This document shows, in pieces, positions 54,615 to 64,000 of a DNA stretch of 64,000 nt. The stretch is from Basidiobolus meristosporus CBS 931.73 (Eukaryota > Basidiobolomycota > Basidiobolomycetes > Basidiobolales > Basidiobolaceae): the NCBI GenBank assembly GCA_002104905.1, contig MCFE01000019.1, positions 62,001-126,000 of the forward strand, read 5' to 3'. The notes beneath the pieces are model-generated. The model ran no database searches. It was given only the letters and a program-made list of their open reading frames with translations, and was not told the origin of the DNA. The position numbers were made by a program, and so were the translations under genes. Each line of letters starts with the position of its first letter. Positions within the stretch are counted from its first letter, which is position 1.

Positions 54615-54617
54615 ACC

Positions 54618-55832
54618 ACATGGCTAGTAGCAGCCTTTAGTCACTTGCATAATGGAATACAAGCCAAGTTCAGCCAGCATCATTGTCATATTTGGGGATC
54701 CAAACCAAGAGTCAGCAATAATGGTACAGCCAGTACCAAACCAAGGCTTGACTAATTGCTTGACAGTGGAAGTCAACTGCAACATACCAGGATCATTGTC
54801 ATATTCCTTCTGTGACCAATCACTCACTGTTTCTACTCTCCAGATACAAGCAGTGTGATGGTCTGCTAAAGTCTTGAACTGCTGTCTGATGGGATGTGGC
54901 TTCCTTGGGACTTTCTTAACATTGGGCAAACCAGCTCCTAACTGTTGATTCACTGATTTGTCAATGACTAAATACTTGCAGGGCTCTAGACAAGTTTTCA
55001 TGTGCTCATTAAAGGCATCAATAGTTGATCTAATTTGATAAAGAGCATTGATTTCTTGATGTTCTTGGGAAGGGATTTCAACAACATCCATTCTCAGAAT
55101 CTCTTTAAATCTTCTATACAACATATATTCCGTAAAGTCAATGTTCATTAAGAAATGAGAAGAGCCTTGCTTCAAGTAAGCTTTTTTGTTGGAATGATTG
55201 ATTAATGCAATCCACATCATGTACTTGGCAAATGTAATGTCAGTCCAGGGGCCAATGCTAGTTGCATAAGTATTAATCCTCCAAACAATACTGCAAAAGT
55301 GATCTCAAGGAAGGAAGAACAAGAATTAATCCAGTGGTGAGGCATTTCTGGCACTTTTCATATTTAACCAAGCTTTCAAGTAGGTAAAACCATCAGCTGG
55401 CCCACTTGTACAGGAATCAATAAGTACTTCCCCAGTTATCCAGGTGTCTGCTGCAGTAAGGTCAATTTCATCTTCCTCCTGCTCCTTGTCTTGGATTGCA
55501 TCCTCCAATAGATCTTCAGCAACAATACTCTTGGTAGCATTAGCAGTTGCAGGTTCAATGTTTCCCAAGGTATCATTACTGTTGGTCTTGATATACTTTA
55601 AACAGTTTTGTGAAAGAGTCAATGTAACCCCCAGTAACAGATCCAAAATGATATCATATTTCACATTGCCATTAACTGTTGAGCATGCAGTGGTAACTCC
55701 CTTGAAGCTCAAACCAGGTGTATTCCACTCAAAACACAGAGATAAAAGTTGTTTGATTTCCTTATGTTTGATAAATTGCTTGGATACTGATACAAGCACA
55801 GTAACATCAAGATGTTTACTGGCAGGAGGCAT
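54618..55832 (-). pseudogene. piggyBac-type transposase, 3'-truncated
   Basis: The N-terminal piece (55832-55326, 168 codons) ends in an acidic stretch (EQEEDEIDL). After a broken join (55325-55221) a 198-codon frame (55220-54624) follows. It keeps IDKSVNQQLGAG with the first catalytic Asp, KPHPIRQQFKTLADHH, and IIADSWFGSPNMTMMLAELG with the second, the pattern of DDE_Tnp_1_7 (piggyBac) enzymes. The third Asp and the Cys-rich end are beyond the truncation at 54618. No TTAA-flanked ends were found. The host of this fragment is now two Copia-B pieces. Confidence 0.75.
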
Positions 55833-55984
55833 AGTTTAAGTCCTAAGAAAAGGTAACACAAATAGGACAAATTATCAAAACAACTCCAAAAAATAAATAT
55901 TCAGATTCTTGTTTATCAGAATATAATATGAAATAAGCACAGTAAGACACCCATCCAGAAAAAACAATTGTATTTAATTAGACC

Positions 55985-58419
55985 AGCCAAATCTCCACTT
56001 GTTAATGATTATACTAGTTACATGTGGGTCTACTTCATGGAGAGAAAGGAAGAGGCTCTGTCTAGGTTCAGGGAGCTTAAAGCCATGGTGGAGAGAGAAA
56101 CTGGTGAAAAAATCAAGAAAATATGCTCTGACTATGGTGGAGAATATACCTCAAAACTCTTCATCCACTTCTGCAAAGTTCTTGGGATAAAGCAAGAGAC
56201 TACTGTACCATACTCCTCACAGCAAAATTGAGTAGCAGAATGTGCAAACAGATCAATAACTGATATGGCAAGATCTATGATCCATGATCAAAAATTATCC
56301 TATGATTTTTGGGTGGAATCAGTTGCCACAGCTGTATACCTTAAAAATGGGAGTTATAACAGAATACTTTGTGATTCTACTCCATTTGAAGCATAGTATG
56401 GATACAGACCAAGTGCAGAACATCTAAGAATATTTGGGTGTACAGCATATGCCAAGAAACTGGCTGGAAATCAGTCAAAATCTGAGCCTAGAAGTGTAAA
56501 ATACATACTTTTGGGCTGCTGCAATAAGAATAAGGCATACAGACTCTACAATACCAAAGCAAAGAAGCTAATCAAGTCCGGGGATGTGTTTTTTGATGAA
56601 AATTTAAAATTTTCACAAAAAGTAACATCAGATGATGACAAAAATCTGATCTCAAGTCCACCAATTGTGAGGGTTGAATCAGTGCAAAACAATGAGAATT
56701 TTTCACTCAGAGGACTTTGCAACCATGTTTCAGCCTGAAGTAGTGCCTAGGAATATTGCAGATGTGATCATTCCAGTATCAAATGCCCAGAGATTCAATT
56801 GGACAAGAAATAGCCCAAATTACTATATCAATGAGGGTACAAACTTAGCCTATGCCTATTCAGTCCATATTGATGAGCCCCAGACTGTAAATGAGGCCCT
56901 AAATAGCCCTCAGACAAAGTTTTGGCAATCTGCAATGACCAAGGTATATCAGGCTCTTATGGAAAATCAAACTTGGCACTTGGTCAAATTGCCAATCGAC
57001 CAAAAATCTATTGGATGCAGATGGGTCTTTAAGAGCAAGTACAAGGCTGATAGTACAATTGAAAGATGCAAAGCAAGACTTGTGGCCAAAGGATACTCTC
57101 AAAAAAAAGGACCTGACTATACTGAGACCTTTGCACCAGTAGCCAAGTTCAATTACATTAGATTGATATTGGCAATTGCAGCCAAATATAAGTTTTTATA
57201 TATCAAATGGATGTAAAACTGCATTTTTGAATGGAGAACCTGACAAGGACATGCATATGGACCAGCCTGATGAGTTTGTTGGCCAAGATAATGCCCATTT
57301 GGTTTGCAAGCTTAAATAATCTCTATATGGTCTCAAACAATCACCAAGAGCCTGGAATTGCAAGATAGACTCTAATTTGGAATCTTTGAGTTTCAAAAGG
57401 AGAAATGCTGACTGTAGTATCTACTATAAGCCAGATAGAGCAAATTCAGTTTTATTAGCACTATATGTGGATGATCTTATTATAGCCACCAAAAACCTAG
57501 CAACATTAAAAGAGACTAAATTGAGCCTATCTAAGGAGTTCAAGATGTCTGATCTAGGAGAACTCAGTTACTACTTGGGAATTAAGTTCCCAACAGACAG
57601 AAGTAGCCAGACTATTACCCTAAGCCAATTCAAGTATATTCAAGATATAATACAGAAGTACCAAATGGAAGACTGTAAATTGGCAGCTACCCCAATGGAG
57701 AGAAGCCTTAACTTGATCAAAACTCAACCAAATCAAGAAAGCTTGGTGCCATCTGAAAGCCCTGACTTTCCTTATCAATCTATGGTCAGCAGTCTGATGT
57801 ATATTATGCGTGGAACATGTCCAGATATCCCATATTCAGTGGGAGTTGTCAGCCAGCATAAGCAGAACTTTGAATCTGATCATATTGCAGCCATCAAGTG
57901 GATTTTTAGAAACCTAAAAGGAACTGCTGATATCTACTTAGGATACACATACAAGGATTTAATACAGGATCTTGTGGGATACTGTGATGCTGATTGGGGA
58001 CAAAATTTGGAAGACAGAAGATCCACCACAGTATACACCTTTCTTTACTGTAAAGGAGCAATTTCATGGAATTCAAGAAAGCAACCAACCATAGCACTTT
58101 CTACCACAGAGTCAGAGTATATGGCAGCCTGTGAAGCTACAAATGAAGCAATGCGGCTTAGAAGGCTTTTAAAGATTTAGGCCTAGGTCAAAAAATGCCT
58201 ATTACTTTATTTTGAGATAATGAAGGATGCATAAAATTAGGTAGAAATTCAACTTTTCATGCTAGAACTAAGCACATAGATATTAGACATCATTTCATAT
58301 GTGAAGCTATAGAGAGTAACTTAGTTAGCTCAGTTTACAGTTGTTCAGATGAAATGATTGCAGACATATTTACCAAACCATTAGCTAGAGACAAGTTTGA
58401 ATAACTTATGTCAAATTAG
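55985..58419 (+). pseudogene. Copia-B copy 4 integrase-RT-RNase H
   Basis: Integrase core piece open to TGA 56229 (KICSDYGGEYTSKL). RT is in several frames (56674-57216; frameshift at about 57205 in the FLYIKWM region). RT end and RNase H are open at 57377-58180 with YVDD and [15 protein letters not shown]. It fails again at about 58180. Confidence 0.8.
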
Positions 58420-58453
58420 GACTAGTCAGTATGAGCATTTAGCTGTGTGGGAG

Positions 58454-58801
58454 TGTTGTAAAAGTTTGTATTTCCACCTACATACTCACCTAACTTAGTC
58501 ACTTGGATCAATACCTTCAGATCCTAGAGAATACTGACCAAATTCCTTGTAAGGATTTACTTGGAATATTTTCACCAAAATACCGGGTACCCAGAGCATG
58601 AAAATTCTCAGAGTTGTCCAAACAGCCCCAAACTTTGCACACATATTTTTGGGACCTTTCTTAATCTATTCTACATGTTTGTTATTCCAAGATCATGTAA
58701 GAGTATAAACACTACTTTTACATTCAATAAAGCATTAAGTGAAACCACATGATCTACGTGTTCTCCAAGTCACTTCCAACATCTCCAAGACTCTTACAAC
58801 A
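58454..58801 (+). repeat. Copia-B copy 4 3' LTR
   Basis: 348 bp, TGTTGTAAAAG to CTTACAACA, preceded by GTGTGGGAG (polypurine-like). Confidence 0.92.
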
Positions 58802-59115
58802 CTTTGGCTGATTCTCTCTCTTTTTGAAGTACTGGTCCAGTGTGCATTCTTTCCTTTTACAGTAGTTGCAAAACAGGTTGCTGTTGCCTTTGATGGGTCT
58901 TGAGTACCTCCTTTGTTAGTTATTATTGCTTATTAAAGCATTTTCTTCTTCCTTCTTATTGGCACTTCATTTTCTTAACTCTTCATCTAGAAGCCTTCCA
59001 TATACATATCTAAGGTCAAATATTCAGTTCTGAACTCTAGGGCTGATACAAGGCCCTGAAACCTGTCTCTCAGGCTATTCAGGATTGCATTTATCACATC
59101 CTCATCAGTAGTTGG
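58802..59115 (-). pseudogene. Copia-B copy 6 gag, left part
   Basis: Minus-strand gag with the zinc-knuckle region at 58840-58880. It ends at the insertion point of copy 5 and continues at 63804. Its left edge abuts the copy 4 LTR. Confidence 0.75.
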
Positions 59116-59463
59116 TGTTGTAAAAATTTGTATTTCCACCTAAATATTCACCTAACTTAGTCACTTAGATCATCACCTTCAAATCCTAGAGAATACTGAC
59201 CAAATTCCTTGTAAGGATTTACTTGGAATATTTTCACCAAAGTACCAGGTACCCAGAGCATGAAAATTTTCAGAGTTGTCCAAATAGCCCCAAACTTTAA
59301 CACATGCTCTTGGGACCTTCCTTAGCCTATTCTATGTGTTTGTAATGCCAAGACCATGTAAAAGTATAAATACCACTTTTACATTCAATAAATCATTAAG
59401 TGAAAACCACATAATCTACTTGTTCTCCCAATCACTTCCAATATCTCCAATACTCTTACAACA
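59116..59463 (+). repeat. Copia-B copy 5 5' LTR
   Basis: TGTTGTAAAAATT to CTTACAACA, followed by the altered primer site GGCTGTGAGCCCC. Confidence 0.93.
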
Positions 59464-59494
59464 GGCTGTGAGCCCCAAGCTGTCACTCTCTGCA

Positions 59495-60620
59495 ATGTCT
59501 ACTACTACTATTACTGGAATTTTTCCCTCTGCTGAAAAGTTGGATGGATCTAACTACCAAGTGTGGAAGGTGAAGATGAAGATGCTGCTACAAGAAAGAG
59601 GCCTATGGGATATTGTCATAGGGGAAGAATGCCCTCCTAAAAACGTGGGAGAGGAAGCCTTAAAGTACCAGAAGAAAGAACAAAGTGCCTTTAACTGCAT
59701 TTACCTTAATGTCAAGGACAAATTGCTAATTCAATGCTCAAGAGTAAAAACGGCAAAGAATGCCTGGAAAGCATTAGAAGACACCTACCAGTCATGTTCA
59801 GCTGCCAAGAAAATGTATCTGAGACAAAAATTCTTTACTACAAAGATGCTCTCAGGAGAAGAAATGAAAAATCTAATTAACAGAATTACCCTGCTGGTAG
59901 ATGAGATGGAATCTGTGGGCGTACCAACCACTGATGAGGATGTGATAGTTACCATCCTGAATAGCCTGACAGACAAGTTTCAGGGCCTTGTATCAGCACT
60001 AGAGTCCAGAACTGAAGACTTGACCTAAAATTACGTATTTGGAAGGCTCCTGGATGAAGAATTAAGAAAATCAAGCGCCAATAAGAAGGAAGAAGAAAAT
60101 GCTTTAACAAGCAATGATAACCAACAAAGGAGGTACCCAAGTCCCTACAAAGGCAACAGCAACCTGCTGGGTAACTACTGCAAAAGGAAAGGACACACAT
60201 CAGACCGGTGTCTCAAAAAGAAAGATAATCAGCAAAAGAAACCTGAATATGGAAATGCTGCAACAACTGAAGATATACTATTCATATCTGCACTAAATAT
60301 AACCACAAACAAGGATTCTTAGACGTGGTATATTGACTCTGGAGCATCTCAACACTTTACACACCAAAAAGAACTTTTTACCCAATATCAAGAAATTCCA
60401 ATTAAGAAGGTTTTCATGGGTGATGATAGAACACTTGATGCAGTGGGAGAAGGAACTATCCAAGTAAACCTACAAAGCAGTGAAGGAAGCCATACACTGA
60501 CCTTTAAAGAAGTACTCTATGTACCAGAAATAGCCAAAACCTACTATCTGTAAGCAAGGCCACAGCAGAAGGACTCAGTTTCAGCTTTAACAATTCTGGA
60601 TGCAGGATCACTCATCAAAA
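59495..60620 (+). pseudogene. Copia-B copy 5 gag-protease
   Basis: Gag is open from ATG 59495 to TAA 60026 (EKLDGSNYQVWKVKMKMLL to RTEDLT). After the stop the same frame continues with GRLLDEELRKSS. The zinc knuckle has lost its first Cys (GNYCKRKGHTSDRC). Protease keeps WYIDSGASQHF at about 60330. A frameshift follows near 60536. Confidence 0.82.
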
Positions 60621-60636
60621 TGGTGCCCATATTGCT

Positions 60637-61476
60637 TTGGGCATCAGAGATCAGAATCTATACAAGTTGACTTATATTCCATCATATCTGGAAGCCAATA
60701 TAAGTAACTTAAATGAAGAAACACCAATGCTTTGGCATAGGAGAATTGGACACATCAATTTTGATTATTTGCGTAAAATGATCAAAGATCAGCTAATTTC
60801 TGGAGTGAAAATTGATCCCCCAGCTAATTTGGAGCATTATGAAGCCTGCATATATGGGAAACAAGCCAGACAACCGTTCTAGAGCTCTGGGTTAATCAAA
60901 ACTAAGAAAAAATTAGATCTAATTCACTCAGATCTGTGTGGACCTATGCAAAATTTATCCTTAGGTGGGATGAAGTATTTAATCACTTTTATTGATGATT
61001 ATACAAGATACACATGGGTCTACTTCATGGAGAGAAAGGGAGAAGCTCTGTCTAGGTTCAGGGAGCTTAAAGCCATGGTGGAGAGAGAAACTGGTGAAAA
61101 AATCAAGAAAATATGCTCTGACTATGGTGGAGAATATACCTCAAAACTCTTCATCCACTTCTGCAAAGTTCTTGGGATAAAGCAAGAGACTACTGTACCA
61201 TACTCCTCACAGCAAAATTGAGTAGCAGAATGTGCAAACAGATCAATAACTGATATGGCAAGATCTATGATCCATGATCAAAAATTATCCTATGATTTTT
61301 GGGCAGAATCAGTTGCCACTGCTGTATACCTTAAAAATAGGAGTTATAACAGAATACTTTGTGATTCTACTCCATTTGAAGCATGGCATGGATGCAGACC
61401 AAGTGCAGAACATCTAAGAATATTTGGGTGTACAGCATATGCCAAAAAAACTGGCCGGAAATCAGTCAAAATTTGA
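60637..61476 (+). pseudogene. Copia-B copy 5 integrase
   Basis: Pre-integrase and zinc part open at 60637-60882 (LWHRRIGHINFDYL). The core is open from 60946 to TGA 61219-61221. Beyond it the frame continues at 61255-61476. The catalytic segments read FIDDYTRYTWVYF and CSDYGGEY (Asn of DNGG changed to Tyr). An A-run at 61444-61450 shifts the frame. Confidence 0.82.
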
Positions 61477-62791
61477 GCCAAAAAGTGTAAAATGCATACT
61501 TTTGGGCTGCTGCAATAAGAATAAGGCATACAGACTCTACAATACCAAAGCAAAGAAGCTGATCAAGTCCAGGGATGTGTTGTTTGATGAAAATTCAAAA
61601 TTTTCACAAAAAATTACATCAGATGATGACAAAAATTTGATCTCAAATCCACCAATTGTCAGGATTGAACCAGAGCAAAACAATGAAAATTTTTTCACTC
61701 CAGAGGACTCTTCAACCATGGTTCAGCCAGAATCAGTGCCCAGCAATATCCCAGAAGTGATCATTCTAGTATCAAATGCCCGGAGATACAATTGGACAAG
61801 AAATAGCCCAAATTACTATATCAATGAGGGTACAAACTTAGCCTATGCCTATTCAGTACATATTGATAAACCCCAGACTGTAAAAGAGGCCCTAAATAGC
61901 CCTCAGACAAAGCTTTGGAGATCTGCACTGACTGAGGAATATCAGGCCCTGATGGAAAATCAAACTTGGGACTTGGTCAAATTACCAATCAGCCAGAAAT
62001 CAATTGGATGCAGATGGGTCTTCAAGACAAAATACAAGGCTGATGGTACAATTGAAAGATACAAAGCAAGACTTGTAGCCAAAGGATACTCTCAAACAAA
62101 AGGACTTGACTATACTGAGACCTTTGCACTGGTAGCCAAGTTTAATTCCATCAGATTAATATTGGCTATTACAGCCAAATATAAGTTTTTTATTCATCAA
62201 ATGGATGTAAAAGCTGCCTTTTTGAATGAGGAACTTGATGAGAACATGTATATGGACCAGCCTGATAGGTTTGTTGACCAAGATAACCCCCATTTGGTCT
62301 GCAAGCTTAAAAAGTCACTATATGGTCTCAAACAATCATCAAGAGCCTGGAATTGCAAGATAGATTCTTATTTGGAATCCCTGAGTTTCAAAAGGAGTAA
62401 TGCTGACTATAGTATATATTATAAGCCAGATAGAGCAAATCCAGTTCTATTAGCTCTATATGTGGATGATCTTATTATAGCTACCAATAACCTAGCAACA
62501 TTGGAAGAGACTAAATCCAGCCTATCTAAAGAGTTTAAGATGTCTGATCTAGGAGAACTCAGTTACTACTTAGGGATTGTGTTCTCCATAGACAGAAGTA
62601 CCCAGACTATCACCCTAAGCCAATCCAAGTATATTCACAATATACTAAAGAAGTACCAAATGGAAGACTGTAAACCAGCAGCTACCCCAATGGAGACAAA
62701 CCTTAACTTGATCAAAACTCAACCAAATCAAGAGAGCTTGGTGCCATCTGAATGCCCTGACTTTCCTTATCAATCTATGATGGCAGTCTGA
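61424..62791 (+). pseudogene. Copia-B copy 5 integrase end and reverse transcriptase
   Basis: 455-codon open frame: integrase C-terminus (KSVKCILLGCCNKNKAYRL), linker, then RT with HQMDVKAAFLNEEL, YGLKQSSRAW and intact YVDD at about 62460. The frame is lost by a single-base change at about 62780, where the next frame carries on. Confidence 0.88.
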
Positions 62792-63438
62792 TGTATATTA
62801 TGCTTGGAACATGTCCAGATATCTCATATTCAGTGGGAGTTGTCAGCCAACATAATCAGAACTATGGATCTGATCATATTGCAGCAGTTAAGTGGATTTT
62901 TAGATACCTAAAAGGAACTGCTGATATTGACTTAAGATACACTTATAATGATTCAGAACAGGATCTTGTGGGATACTCTGATGCTGATTGGGGACAAAAT
63001 TTGGAAGACAGAAGATCCACCACAGTATACACCTTTCTTTACTATAAAGGAGCAATTTCATGGAACTCAAGAAAGCAACCAACTGTAGCACTTTCTACCA
63101 CAGAGGCAGAGTACATGGCAGCCTGTGAAGCTACAAAAGAAGCAATGTGGCTAAGAAAGCTCTTTACAGATTTAGGCCTATGTCAAAAAATGCTCATTAA
63201 TTTATTTCAAGATAATCAAGGATGCATACAATTAGGTAGAAATCCAACCTTTCATGCTAGAACCAAGCACATAGATATTAGACATCATTTCATATGTGAA
63301 GCTATAGAGAATAACTTAGTTAGCTTAGTTTACTGTCCTACAGATGAAATGATTGCAGACATATTTACCAAACCATTAGCTAGAGACAAGTTTGAATATT
63401 TTAGGTCAAAATTAGGACTAGTAAGTATGAGCATTTAG
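62791..63438 (+). pseudogene. Copia-B copy 5 RNase H
   Basis: 215 open codons: [43 protein letters not shown] and KHIDIRHHF all present. It ends 11 bases before the 3' LTR. Complete as a domain, but out of frame with RT. Confidence 0.88.
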
Positions 63439-63449
63439 CTGAGTGGGAG

Positions 63450-63798
63450 TGTTGTAAAAGTTTGTATTCCTACCTAAATATGCACCTAACTTAGTCACTT
63501 AGATCATCACCTTCAAATCCTAGAGAATACTGACCAAATTCCTTGTAAGGATTTACTTGGAATATTTTCACCAAAATACCAGGTACCCAGAGCATGAAAA
63601 TTCTCAGAGTTGTCCAAACAGCCCCAATCTTTGCACACATGCTCTTGGGACCTTCCTTAACCTATTCTATGTGTTTGTAATGCCAAGACCATGTAAAAGT
63701 ATAAATACTACTTTTACATTCAATAAATCATTAAGTGAAAACCACATAATCTACTTGTTCTCCCAATCACTTCCAATATCTCCAAGACTCTTACAACA
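63450..63798 (+). repeat. Copia-B copy 5 3' LTR
   Basis: 349 bp after the polypurine tract GAGTGGGAG (63441-63449). TATAAATA is at about 63700. Confidence 0.93.
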
Positions 63799-63803
63799 GT
63801 TGG

Positions 63804-64000
63804 TATGCCTACATATTGCATCCCATCCACCAGCAGGGTAATTCTGTTAATTAGATTTTCACTTATTCTCCTGACAGCATCTTTGTAGTGAAGAGTTTTT
63901 GTATAAGATACATTCACTTAGCTGCTGACATGGCTGAGAGGTGTCTTCTGATGCCTTCCAGGCATTCTTTACTGTTTTAGCTCTTGAGCATTGAATTAGC
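63804..64000 (-). pseudogene. Copia-B copy 6 gag, right part
   Basis: Minus-strand gag continuing past the window edge. Together with 58802-59115 it reconstructs a continuous gag segment once copy 5 and one GTTGG are removed. Confidence 0.75.

Larger units (their letters stand above)
55985..58801 (+). mobile_element. Copia-B copy 4, 5'-truncated
   Basis: Starts inside the integrase core and runs through RT and RNase H to a full 3' LTR (58454-58801). Nearly identical to copy 5 over the shared part, including a TGA in integrase (56229-56231). Its 5' LTR, gag and protease are missing. Confidence 0.88.
59116..63798 (+). mobile_element. Copia-B copy 5, complete outline
   Basis: LTRs at 59116-59463 and 63450-63798 are flanked by GTTGG (59111-59115, 63799-63803). 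About a dozen differences between the LTRs mark it as older than Copia-A copy 1 but the best-preserved Copia-B. It is inserted into an inverted Copia-B gag (copy 6). Confidence 0.95.

Noticed and set aside
1-64000. CRISPR array, prophage or bacterial operon
   Set aside because: No regularly spaced short repeats with unique spacers and no bacterial gene organisation; the introns and LTR elements are eukaryotic.

Overview
The window reads as nuclear DNA of a filamentous fungus. Two genes have short GT-AG introns (mostly 56-66 nt). The first 13 kb carries a Pho85/Pcl-type cyclin, a Sec7-PH ARF exchange factor of the Syt1/Sec74 kind and a Yox1-like homeodomain protein. Many short exons and tnp2-type transposons are common in Basidiomycota, but nothing fixes the phylum, so the placement is tentative. 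I see no rRNA, complete tRNA, CRISPR array or bacterial-type operon.

Layout. 1-1315: no assignable gene. 1316-2121 (+): cyclin, two exons. 2595-5558 (-): ten-exon Sec7-PH gene whose exon phases all close on a 782-residue protein. 5559-10915: a long gene-free stretch upstream of the homeodomain gene (10916-11968, +). From about 13.6 kb to the end the window is a nested block of mobile elements with no host gene that I can identify.

Families in the block (working names): Copia-A (369 bp LTR), with one nearly intact copy at 38178-42864 (TSD GATAC), a solo LTR at 35268-35635 (TSD GGAAG) and a relic at 30508-31260. Copia-B (about 345 bp LTR, ends TGTTGTAA/TTACAACA), with copies at 15412-20368 (TSD GGAAA), 59116-63798 (TSD GTTGG), a solo LTR at 18713-19057 (TSD ATAGC) and several broken copies on both strands. 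Copia-D, a solo LTR at 23047-23394 (TSD GCAAA). Gypsy-C, two truncated copies joined head to head at 24157/24158. A tnp2-type (CACTA/EnSpm-like) DNA transposon, called T, in several broken copies; in two of them a long repeat-bearing ORF (here ORFx) lies head to head with the tnp2 gene. A piggyBac-type transposase fragment at 54618-55832. A 472 bp MITE-like element with TSD TAATA at 21097-21568.

How it fits together: target-site duplications allow the insertions to be ordered. Gypsy-C took a Copia-B insertion in its LTR, which itself took another Copia-B that collapsed to a solo LTR. T took Copia-A at the same nucleotide in two diverged copies. A Copia-B LTR took a Copia-A that collapsed to a solo LTR. 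The Copia-A and Copia-B elements appear to prime reverse transcription from the anticodon arm of initiator tRNA-Met, as Drosophila copia does. Two Copia-B copies share one integrase stop codon, which suggests defective copies moved with proteins supplied by others. The least explained items are ORFx, its variable ~206 bp tandem repeats, and a 33 bp coding repeat inside an insertion in T.
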